The notes beneath the pieces were generated by a model that saw only the letters and a program-made list of their open reading frames with translations, searched no databases and had not been told where the DNA came from. A program made the translations under genes and the position numbers. A DNA stretch of 5,719 bases from Caldisericia bacterium (GTDB taxonomy: Bacteria; Caldisericota; Caldisericia; UBA6126; JAGPKI01), in NCBI GenBank assembly GCA_018054005.1, contig JAGPKI010000093.1, positions 1-5,719 on the forward strand, given 5' to 3'. Shown here piece by piece: positions 1 through 5,649 of the stretch (its first letter is position 1; every line of letters begins with the position of its first letter).

Positions 1-2
1 TT

Positions 3-197
3 GTTAGTAAATATGATTTAGAAAAATTACATCATTTAACAACAGATGGTATTAGCAGTTTGATAATGGAGAGATTAAATAATATGCCAGAGAGTGAATT
101 TAAGGTATGGATAGAGTACTTAAGAAGCACTGCAGAAAGGGAGGATCAGTTAGGCTATGGGGAGCATTTGTTATATATTGCTAGAAAGAAAGTATAG
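3..197 (+). CDS. C-terminal end of an unidentified protein, possibly a SAM-dependent methyltransferase (5' truncated by window edge)
   Basis: The reading frame is open from the left edge and stops at TAG 195-197, giving 64 C-terminal residues. The tail is rich in Leu, Glu and His and ends in YGEHLLYIARKKV. A pattern of the form 'x-H-L-L-Y-I-x-R-K' as a last beta strand is common in class I SAM-dependent methyltransferases, which is the only reason for that guess. The catalytic part lies outside the window, so neither the SAM-binding motif nor the substrate can be seen. The next gene starts 8 to 65 bases downstream on the same strand, so the two may be co-transcribed. The frame itself is well supported because it uses the same AGA/TTA/ATA-rich codons as the ATPase gene that follows. 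The function is a weak inference. Confidence 0.6.
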   Translation, partial: VSKYDLEKLHHLTTDGISSLIMERLNNMPESEFKVWIEYLRSTAEREDQLGYGEHLLYIARKKV

Positions 198-262
198 TTT
201 AAGCATTGTTTCTTAAATGGGATAGAAATTTGATTTTTAATCTAAATAAAAAAAACATTATT

Positions 263-1447
263 ATGTCTAAAAGTAATATAGATTTATCAATGTTATCCTC
301 TATTAAAGATGATAGATATATATCTTTGAAAGATTGTTTAAAGGATATTGATTTAGATAAGTATGAAATACCAGTATGTTTAGGTAGAGATAGTAATAAA
401 GATATTGTTTTTAAAGATTTGGTAGATATTAAAAATATATTGATGAGTGGTATGACACACTCAGGTAAATCTGTTTTTATTAATTCTTTTATAAATACCA
501 TCCTTCTAACTAAAGAAGCTGAAGAAGTTAAATTTATAATGATTGATCTTAAACAGGTAGAGTTATGTCCTTATGATGGAATAGGACATCTTCAATTTCC
601 TGTAGTTACTGATATAGATGAAACACTTAAAGTACTTACATGGTGTGTAGAAGAGATAGGGAGAAGAAAGAAAGAATTTAAAAAGAAACCATATATAGTT
701 ATTGTAGTAGATGAATTTTCTGATTTAGTTCATATAATAGATGGTAGTTATTCAATAATAGAAGAGATTGCAAAAAGTGGTAGTGAGGTTGGTATGTATA
801 TGTTGTTATCCTCTTCATCTCGTACTGGGGAAGTTTTTACAAATACTGCAAGAGAAGTATTACCAGTAAGAATAGCAGGATGTGTACCAACTGAAGAAGA
901 TTCTAAAAATGTCATAGGTGAGTTAGGAGCAGAAGAGTTATTAGGTAATGGAGATATGATATTTAAAGATCTTAAGAGTGGTGAGAAGATAAGAGTACAA
1001 GCTCCATTTATATCTACCAAAGATACAGAGGCTATTGTTAAAAAACTGACAACAAGAGAGTGTTTATGTACAAATCCAAAGTGTATGGAGTGTTTGTTAG
1101 TTAATTGTACTGATGATAATTGTAAAATACATACTAAAGAGAATAAAAGGAAAGCAAGAAAAAGAGTTTATTATCCAATAATAAAGAATTTAATAGAGTC
1201 TGGGGTAAGGATAACTCCTGAACTTATGAAGAAAAAATTTAATATGGGATATATGGAGAGTGATAATTTTTTAAATGAGTTTTGGGATGATGAATTAGAA
1301 AACTTTCCTTATGTATATAAAAGGATAGAAGAAGAAAGAAAGAAGAATGGGAATGTAGATACTGCATTCTTACAAAAGGAATTTACAATGTCTGCATTAC
1401 ATGCAATGAGATTAAAGGAGATAATGGATAAAAAAGGATGTATTTGA
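263..1447 (+). CDS. Soluble FtsK/SpoIIIE-family DNA translocase-like ATPase with Cys-rich insert and winged-helix tail
   Basis: This is probably an ATP-driven double-stranded-DNA translocase acting in the cytoplasm. Counted from ATG 263 (394 aa), Walker A GMTHSGKS is at about 63-70 and Walker B YIVIVVDEFSDL at about 144-155. The block GAEELLGNGDMIF matches the 'GAE-LLG-GDM' signature of FtsK motors. There are no transmembrane segments, unlike chromosomal FtsK, so this resembles the stand-alone motors of mobile elements or of reduced genomes. The usual TQRP loop is replaced by SSSSRT, and the usual DSRTIL by DSKNVI. A Cys cluster (C-x-C-x4-C-x2-C-x4-C-x4-C-x2-H, residues 267-290) follows the motor. 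Two gamma-like winged-helix stretches follow at about 304-341 and 353-394. The frame also allows a TTG start at 206; ATG 263 is preferred, although neither has a clear Shine-Dalgarno site. The stop is TGA. The family call is firm; the cellular role is unknown. Confidence 0.85.
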   Translation: MSKSNIDLSMLSSIKDDRYISLKDCLKDIDLDKYEIPVCLGRDSNKDIVFKDLVDIKNILMSGMTHSGKSVFINSFINTILLTKEAEEVKFIMIDLKQVELCPYDGIGHLQFPVVTDIDETLKVLTWCVEEIGRRKKEFKKKPYIVIVVDEFSDLVHIIDGSYSIIEEIAKSGSEVGMYMLLSSSSRTGEVFTNTAREVLPVRIAGCVPTEEDSKNVIGELGAEELLGNGDMIFKDLKSGEKIRVQAPFISTKDTEAIVKKLTTRECLCTNPKCMECLLVNCTDDNCKIHTKENKRKARKRVYYPIIKNLIESGVRITPELMKKKFNMGYMESDNFLNEFWDDELENFPYVYKRIEEERKKNGNVDTAFLQKEFTMSALHAMRLKEIMDKKGCI

Positions 1448-1579
1448 AATGATAAATGGTATTAAGAATAATTAATGAGAGAAATACCAGATGGGTTTAT
1501 TATTAAAGAAAAATGAATACCTCTACAATACTTTAAAATTTAATTTGGGGTTGGTGAGAATTGAGAAGTGATATTGATT
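1448..1579. other. Convergent intergenic gap with three tiny overlapping plus-strand ORFs
   Basis: Directly after the ATPase stop there are three very short frames. The first starts at ATG 1449 (8 codons) and its TAA overlaps the ATG at 1475. The 13-codon frame at 1475-1516 reads MREIPDGFIIKEK and its TGA overlaps another ATG at 1513. The middle peptide reads like the beginning of an ordinary protein and may be the stub of a gene lost when the methyltransferase island arrived. Chance is equally possible in DNA this AT-rich. I see no GC-rich hairpin followed by a T-run for either of the genes converging here. Confidence 0.3.
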
Positions 1580-2890
1580 TCAAGAATCTATTCTCTTTAC
1601 TAAGGCCTTCCCAAACTTTTCTATAACTCCTACCACTAAAGCATTTCCCATTAAAAAAGCTCTCCTTGTAGTTGAAGTTTCTTTTCCATTTAACATATAT
1701 TTTGTAAAATCAGCTGGAAACATATTTAATTTTTCAAGTTCTATTGGGGTTAATCTTCTCAATCTTCCATTAGGTTTTTTGATAACATGTTTGAATCTTG
1801 ATGGGCCTCTCCCTCCCTCACCAGTTACAATTGTTCTAGAAGGTTTATCTAGAGGGTCAGGAAATGGCATTGAACCTTCTGAATAATTATATATATGTCC
1901 GTTTTTTGATTTTCTAGGCTGTTTTTTTTTACACTTGAGAATTTTCCATTTTTCGATCTCGTTTTCTTGTAAGAAAAATTCTTCAGGTACTTCTTTCTCA
2001 TTTGTGTCTTTAACAATATCTCCTAAAGTAGTAATCTTTCCCGTATATTTTGGTAACACCTTCGCAGTAACAACTCTTCTATTTATCATCACTCCTGCAA
2101 CTTCAAATGGACTTTTCTTAGGGTTGTTATAAGAAAAATAGGAAGAAATCTGTGGGATGCTTCCCTTAATTTCGAATTCTGGCTTAATGGAATAATCTTT
2201 TTGTATTGGAAATTCTAAGATACTTGTACTTTTGGTTAGTAGCCATTCTGTAAGGTTGTTTGAATTTTTAATAGATTTATAGATTGGTGTATTCTCTCTA
2301 TATCCTAGGATAAAGATTCTTCGCCTTCTTTGTGGCATACCATAATCTGCAGCATTAATTACTCTCCATTCAACTGCATATCCTAAATCTGATAAAGAAG
2401 CCAACATAATTGCGAAATCGCGACCTCTTTGACTAGCGGGTGATTTCAATAATCTGTCTACATTTTCTAAGAATAGATATTTGGGAGCACAATTTTTTTT
2501 GTTTTCTCTCTTTTCTTTTTCAATTTTCTTTTTTATTATTTGGTATATAGACCACCATAGTACTCCCTTTTTTCCTTTTAAACCTTCTGCTTGGCTTAAG
2601 GTTCTTGCAACGGAGTAATCTTGGCATGGAAAACCTCCAACTAATAAGTCATGGTCGGGTATTTCGTCAAAGTGTTTATCGATTACTTTCTGGATGTCTT
2701 CATTTGAGTGATTTTTATCTCCAAACTGTTTTATATATATTTCGGAGGCATGCTGTATTTTAGTAGATGGCTCCCATTGATTACTCCATATTACTTTATA
2801 CTTACTATCCTTTTTTGGAGGGAAGCCTTCTAAACCGACTCTAAATCCTCCGACACCAGCGAAAAGTTCTATTACTTTTATTTTTTTCAT
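1580..2890 (-). CDS. DNA (cytosine-5-)-methyltransferase, complete
   Basis: This 436-residue enzyme transfers a methyl group from S-adenosylmethionine to C5 of cytosine within a specific DNA site. All principal C5-methyltransferase motifs are present in order: motif I ELFAGVGGFRVGL (8-20, SAM binding), motif IV GGFPCQDYS (85-93, catalytic Cys89 in PCQ), motif VI ENV (142-144), motif VIII QRRRRIFI (187-194), motif IX RRLTPIELEKLNMFP (378-392) and motif X GNALVVGV (from 415). The target-recognition region lies between VIII and IX (about 200-375) and includes the segment SRTIVTGEGGRGPSRFKH. The recognition sequence cannot be read from this. The length is typical of a type II restriction-modification methyltransferase and there is no sign of a frameshift. 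The gene diverges from the unknown gene at 3118 and has its own strong promoter right at the ATG. By eye, its base composition is somewhat richer in GC than the ATPase gene, and it uses some CGN arginine codons, which fits separate acquisition. Confidence 0.97.
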   Translation of the reverse strand: MKKIKVIELFAGVGGFRVGLEGFPPKKDSKYKVIWSNQWEPSTKIQHASEIYIKQFGDKNHSNEDIQKVIDKHFDEIPDHDLLVGGFPCQDYSVARTLSQAEGLKGKKGVLWWSIYQIIKKKIEKEKRENKKNCAPKYLFLENVDRLLKSPASQRGRDFAIMLASLSDLGYAVEWRVINAADYGMPQRRRRIFILGYRENTPIYKSIKNSNNLTEWLLTKSTSILEFPIQKDYSIKPEFEIKGSIPQISSYFSYNNPKKSPFEVAGVMINRRVVTAKVLPKYTGKITTLGDIVKDTNEKEVPEEFFLQENEIEKWKILKCKKKQPRKSKNGHIYNYSEGSMPFPDPLDKPSRTIVTGEGGRGPSRFKHVIKKPNGRLRRLTPIELEKLNMFPADFTKYMLNGKETSTTRRAFLMGNALVVGVIEKFGKALVKRIDS

Positions 2891-2896
2891 AGAGAG

Positions 2897-2925
2897 ATTG
2901 TATCATAAAAAAAGGAAGAGATCAA
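2897..2925 (-). promoter_or_regulatory. Strong sigma70-type promoter of the methyltransferase gene; predicted leaderless transcript
   Basis: On the minus strand, -35 TTGATC (2925-2920) and -10 TACAAT (2902-2897) are separated by exactly 17 bases. The bases TGA before the -10 make an extended -10 (TGATACAAT). Only six bases, CTCTCT, lie between the -10 box and the ATG at 2890, so the expected transcription start falls on or next to the A of ATG. The mRNA would then have no 5' leader and no Shine-Dalgarno site. Confidence 0.7.
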
Positions 2926-2942
2926 ATTCTTAAAAATGTTAG

Positions 2943-3110
2943 TTTAGCAGCACAAATAGATATTTTCAAAAAGAGAAGAGGGTATGGGAAGTGCTTGTTG
3001 AAAGGGTAAAGAGGAGTCTTATGTGGAAAATAATATTAAAATCTGTTAATATTATGCCAGAAATGAGTTTAAGACATAAAGTGAATGGAACGGTTGAAGG
3101 TACAAAGTAA
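2943..3110 (+). pseudogene. Possible relic of a vsr-type very-short-patch-repair endonuclease gene (N-terminal part only)
   Basis: One plus-strand frame stays open for 55 codons after TAG 2940-2942 and ends at TAA 3108-3110. It contains KEKR at about 2970-2981, then KRSLMWKI (3009-3032) and, about two residues later, KSVNIMPEMSLRHK. From memory of the family, Vsr endonucleases begin with a stretch close to 'KRSxxMSKIxSKNTKPExxLRKxL', and the match covers M, K, I, K, S, N, P, E, M, L, R in that order. Vsr genes often sit beside C5-cytosine methyltransferases because they repair T:G mismatches arising from deaminated methylcytosine. The catalytic part is absent: nothing after the match resembles the Vsr core, and the frame stops where the unknown gene begins. 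A 29-codon frame from ATG 3021, with GAGGAG at 3011-3016, could instead be a leader peptide. The identity is inferred from a short match only. Confidence 0.4.
3031..3054. repeat. Perfect 9-bp inverted repeat in the divergent region
   Basis: TAATATTAA (3031-3039) and TTAATATTA (3046-3054) are exact reverse complements separated by six bases, with half-site centres about one and a half helical turns apart. It lies between the divergent methyltransferase and unknown genes, upstream of the latter, so it could be an operator. The arms contain only A and T, so chance is a serious alternative. Confidence 0.35.
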
Positions 3111-3117
3111 TGGAAAA

Positions 3118-3936
3118 ATGTCGGAAGCTTCTGCAAGAAGAAAGACAAACATCTCTTTTATCGAAGGATTATCTTTAACAGATTTAGCTTTTGAGAAAAG
3201 AGAAATTCTTTTCTTCTTATATGAGACTAAAGCTAAGGAACATGTTTGTCTTCAATATCCCGGAAAAGAATCAAAGGAGACTGAAAAAAGAAAGAATATT
3301 AATCTGCGGGATTTTCGACCCAAAATAATTAAAAATGGTGCATATGGAAGGGATTTAAGTTTTGGTGAGGTTTGGGGTAGTTTCTTTGATTTATTGAAGA
3401 AACATACAATTAAAGATAAGGACTTTCTTAAGGCTATAGACTATTTAATTATTCTTTTGTATAAATCTGCTTATTTAATGGACTTCAAAGAGTATAAAAC
3501 ATTATCCATTAAGGCATCGATTGTAGAGAGTGGAGTTATAAAAAAACCAAAAGAAGTAAAGATTTATAAACCTGTTTTGTTATATGACATTGAAATGCAC
3601 AGGGAGATGATTTCCTTTATTCAGAATAAGATTGGCAATCTATGTGGAATGTCTATAGAAGCATTTATTCTTTACAACGATATACTTGGGTGGAATGAAG
3701 ATTTTAAATATTATCAAAGAGGGCTTGCAAAAGGTAAAGAATGGAGTAATGGAACTGGGAAACCAAATACTTTGCTTACACACATAAGTATATTAGGGTA
3801 TATAAGGGGAGAATTAAAGATGGCTGATATTCTTAGTAGATTTGTTAGAACTAGAGGGGTCTCTGTACCTACTGGAAGAGAATTAGAGAAACTTTTTGAA
3901 GATTATATTAATCCAGAAATCCAAAAACTCTCTTAG
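3118..3936 (+). CDS. Unknown protein encoded between a C5 methyltransferase and a DGQHR gene; candidate nuclease or effector
   Basis: I do not recognise this family. From ATG 3118 it has 272 residues. The frame also allows ATG 3085 (283 aa), but those extra codons overlap the vsr-like relic. Neither start has a strong ribosome site; TGGA lies just before 3118. There is no signal peptide or clear membrane segment. Residues about 21-38 contain T-D, then a 13-residue stretch ending in a hydrophobic strand, then E-T-K. This loosely matches the PD-(D/E)xK nuclease pattern, but is not proof. The C-terminal block at about 188-251 is dense in aromatic and charged residues, including GWNEDFKYY, GTGKPNTLLTHI and FVRTRGVSVPTGREL, and looks like the most constrained part. 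Its place beside a methyltransferase with no other recognisable partner suggests a restriction endonuclease or other defence effector. It is convergent with the DGQHR gene, 111 bases away, and stops at TAG 3934-3936. Confidence 0.85.
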   Translation: MSEASARRKTNISFIEGLSLTDLAFEKREILFFLYETKAKEHVCLQYPGKESKETEKRKNINLRDFRPKIIKNGAYGRDLSFGEVWGSFFDLLKKHTIKDKDFLKAIDYLIILLYKSAYLMDFKEYKTLSIKASIVESGVIKKPKEVKIYKPVLLYDIEMHREMISFIQNKIGNLCGMSIEAFILYNDILGWNEDFKYYQRGLAKGKEWSNGTGKPNTLLTHISILGYIRGELKMADILSRFVRTRGVSVPTGRELEKLFEDYINPEIQKLS

Positions 3937-3984
3937 TAATGAATGTTATTATTAAGAAGTAAAAATAGCATCTTTTGCTTTTGA

Positions 3985-4038
3985 AATACTCCGCTCTTGG
4001 GAATTATTAATTAAGAAATTCCTTTTGAGTGGAGTATT
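3985..4038. terminator. Long two-tier hairpin between convergent genes, possible bidirectional terminator
   Basis: AATACTCCGCTC (3985-3996) pairs with GAGTGGAGTATT (4027-4038) over 12 positions, with one G-T wobble. Inside it, GGAATT (4000-4005) pairs with AATTCC (4017-4022) around an 11-base loop. This is the only long stem in the gap between the unknown gene and the DGQHR gene. No long T-run follows it on the plus strand, and only TTTC follows on the minus strand. A short AGCA/TGCT hairpin followed by ATTTTT lies further along on the minus strand (about 3978 to 3961). Terminator is therefore a position-based call. Confidence 0.5.
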
Positions 4039-4047
4039 ACAGGTGTG

Positions 4048-5220
4048 TTAGATTTGGTCTACTCTTCTTCCGCTAAATAATGCTGATGCTATTCTATTAT
4101 GTCCTGCTGCATTTGAGAATCCAGAGGCTCTTCGTGTTCGATCATTTTCATTTCTTGTACCAATTTCCCAAAATACTTCAGTAAAGCCATATTCTTCTTT
4201 TGCTTTCAATAGCTTCTTTTTTGCATTTTCAATTATTAAATCAATATTAAAAACTTGAGAATCTGCGATTACATCTGCTAGGAAAATATGTAATGAGTAT
4301 ACGCCTACTGTTTTGAGGAGTGTATACTTTTTAGGATTATGAACAATCTGGGGATATACTTCTCCTATCATATCCCAGAATTTAGTTAATAGTTCAACTA
4401 GCTCCTCAAGAATTTTATGATGATTTCTTTCTGGGGTTGCATTAAAATTCCATACTCTTTTTCCGCCTGAGAAAAATGGTTTAAGTGAGGAAATAAAAGA
4501 GTTCTGAGAGATGATTCTGGTCTTAATGATATCTTTACTGTCATCTGGTAATTGAATTTTTCCATACCAAACTGTTTTGGGATTTTCATTTAAAATGTCA
4601 ACCGCTTTTCCTGCAATTGTTTGCCATCTTTTACTTTCAGGAACTAATTTGGTTGAGGAGTCGGCTTTCATCATTTCCATGTACATTCTTTGTGCTAGGT
4701 CAAACTTTATTCTTGTTTGCCTACTATTGATTACAAAAAACTGCTCGAGTTCATTAATATATTTAAAACCAGATAATATAACAATTGGTATCTCGAAATT
4801 TCCATATAAACCTCTTAATTCTGGTTCTTTCATAAGTTCTTTAAATGCTTCGATTCGATGTTGTCCATCAATAACAAACAGAGTAGTAGAGATTTCTAAT
4901 TCTCCATATGAATTGTTTATTTCATTAAAATTAATTGGTGTACGAGAATTTACAACAACTGAGGTAGGAAAGAGTGGATGTGGTGTTTCATCAAGGATGT
5001 AGTTTTTAATTTTTTGTATATTATTTGTATTAAGTGGCCTTTGATATCCGGGTTCCATCTTCTTTTCACTTGTCCAATAGTCAGGTGTAAACCTTTCAAC
5101 CGATGAATCTTCAGTATCAATTAAATCGACTATTTGGATTTTTCCTGTGTAGATAGATTGTTGCTTTTCTCTATCTTCTTTTTGATATATACGAATAGCT
5201 TTAATTTTGTAGCTTCTCAT
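4048..5220 (-). CDS. DGQHR-domain protein, DndB-like
   Basis: This 390-residue protein carries the defining motif VIDGQHRIEAFKEL, with DGQHR at 118-122. Other features usual for the family are YQRPLNTNNIQKI (59-71) upstream and FFVINSRQTRIKFDLAQRMY (161-180) downstream. The DGQHR domain (TIGR03187 and related DndB, PF14072) resembles ParB/sulfiredoxin-type folds in its Asp-Gly-x-His-Arg signature. The best-studied member, DndB, represses the dnd phosphorothioation operon, and relatives occur in DNA-modification and defence clusters. No dndC, dndD or dndE gene is visible here; the partner is a C5-cytosine methyltransferase instead, so direct involvement in phosphorothioation is unlikely. The C-terminal part from about 345 is rich in Arg, Asn and Gly and includes SGFSNAAGHNRIASALF. 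There is no membrane segment or signal peptide. It has its own promoter with an inverted repeat over the -35 box, which would suit autoregulation. The family call is firm; the role here is inferred. The stop is TAA. Confidence 0.9.
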   Translation of the reverse strand: MRSYKIKAIRIYQKEDREKQQSIYTGKIQIVDLIDTEDSSVERFTPDYWTSEKKMEPGYQRPLNTNNIQKIKNYILDETPHPLFPTSVVVNSRTPINFNEINNSYGELEISTTLFVIDGQHRIEAFKELMKEPELRGLYGNFEIPIVILSGFKYINELEQFFVINSRQTRIKFDLAQRMYMEMMKADSSTKLVPESKRWQTIAGKAVDILNENPKTVWYGKIQLPDDSKDIIKTRIISQNSFISSLKPFFSGGKRVWNFNATPERNHHKILEELVELLTKFWDMIGEVYPQIVHNPKKYTLLKTVGVYSLHIFLADVIADSQVFNIDLIIENAKKKLLKAKEEYGFTEVFWEIGTRNENDRTRRASGFSNAAGHNRIASALFSGRRVDQI

Positions 5221-5255
5221 ATTATATTTTTAATTAAATTTAAATATTGTATATG

Positions 5256-5284
5256 AATATAATAGATTTCTGATGTTAAGTCAA
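5256..5284 (-). promoter_or_regulatory. Sigma70-type promoter of the DGQHR gene
   Basis: On the minus strand, -35 TTGACT (5284-5279) and -10 TATATT (5261-5256) are separated by 17 bases; each matches consensus at five of six positions. Transcription would begin near 5249, leaving a leader of about 29 bases made almost wholly of A and T. No Shine-Dalgarno site is visible before ATG 5220. Confidence 0.6.
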
Positions 5285-5288
5285 CATC
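5272..5288. promoter_or_regulatory. GATGTT/AACATC inverted repeat over the DGQHR -35 box, candidate operator
   Basis: GATGTT (5272-5277) and AACATC (5283-5288) are perfect inverted copies separated by five bases, and the -35 hexamer lies between and across them. A bound protein would block RNA polymerase. The longer form TGATGTTA is repeated in direct orientation at 5271-5278 and 5311-5318, exactly 40 bases apart, and an inverted TAACATC lies at 5540-5546. The regulator is unknown; the DGQHR protein itself is the obvious candidate by analogy with DndB. Confidence 0.45.
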
Positions 5289-5604
5289 CTGTAGTGGATA
5301 TCGAAATTTATGATGTTAGATAATATGTTTTTAATATGGCTTTAAAAAATTATTAACAAGTTAGGAGAATAAGACAATTCAATATATTATTATTAATAAA
5401 ATTCATTTTTATCTAACTATAGAAAGTGTGTTAATAAGTGTTATTACAGATATATGACCAGATATGAGAGCAATAGAAATAAACTTTATGAGAGTTCTTA
5501 GAAATAGTAAATAGGTTTTGTTAGAAAATTATATTCACATAACATCTTAAGGCTAGAGCTATAAGGGGAAAATGATTTGCTTACTTGTAAGGTATATAAA
5601 TCTC
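5289..5604. other. Gene-free AT-rich interval
   Basis: No reading frame longer than about 16 codons is convincing on either strand, and I see no tRNA-like or GC-rich structured element. It contains a second direct copy of TGATGTTA (5311-5318), a small AT hairpin TAATAA-GTG-TTATTA (5432-5446), a 16-codon frame at 5464-5514 that is probably chance, an inverted TAACATC (5540-5546) and the short palindrome CTTACTTGTAAG near 5580-5591. It separates two divergently transcribed genes and may hold regulatory sites for both. Confidence 0.5.
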
Positions 5605-5643
5605 ATACACCTTCTTGTATAGATACATACTATAATATATATT
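5605..5643 (+). promoter_or_regulatory. Promoter of the right-edge gene, with inverted repeat in the -35 region
   Basis: A perfect -10 TATAAT lies at 5631-5636, but no good -35 is found 17 bases upstream. Alternatively, TTGTAT (5615-5620) and TATATT (5638-5643) are 17 bases apart. Either choice leaves at most about seven untranslated bases before ATG 5650, so this mRNA would be leaderless or nearly so. ATACA (5605-5609) and TGTAT (5616-5620) form a short inverted repeat at the -35 position that could bind a regulator. Confidence 0.45.
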
Positions 5644-5649
5644 ATAAAA

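Noticed and set aside
748..1020. Minus-strand open frames within the ATPase gene (also 199-501)
   Set aside because: They lie antisense to a gene with clear Walker motifs, lack recognisable features and are explained as shadows of its codon pattern.
2966..3148. 60-codon minus-strand frame upstream of the methyltransferase
   Set aside because: Its sequence is low-complexity Phe/Leu/Ser/Thr, it lies upstream of the methyltransferase promoter, and it is antisense to the vsr-like relic and to the start of the unknown gene.
3085..3936. DUF4928-type protein, sometimes seen next to cytosine methyltransferases
   Set aside because: The C-terminal sequence I associate with that family is not present in this protein, so no such label is given.
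4577..5002. 141-codon plus-strand frame opposite the DGQHR gene
   Set aside because: It is fully antisense to the conserved DGQHR core and has no independent motif or ribosome site.
4048..5220. Phosphorothioate (Dnd) system
   Set aside because: Only a DndB-like DGQHR protein is present; no cysteine desulfurase, DndC, DndD, DndE or Ssp-type genes are visible in the window.
1486..5463. ACCAGAT at 1486-1492 and 5457-5463 as target-site duplication flanking the island
   Set aside because: A seven-base match between gaps of this size is expected by chance, and no inverted terminal repeats or integrase gene accompany it.
5289..5604. CRISPR array, tRNA or structured RNA in the right intergenic region
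   Set aside because: There are no regularly spaced repeats of suitable length, no cloverleaf arms and no GC-rich stems.
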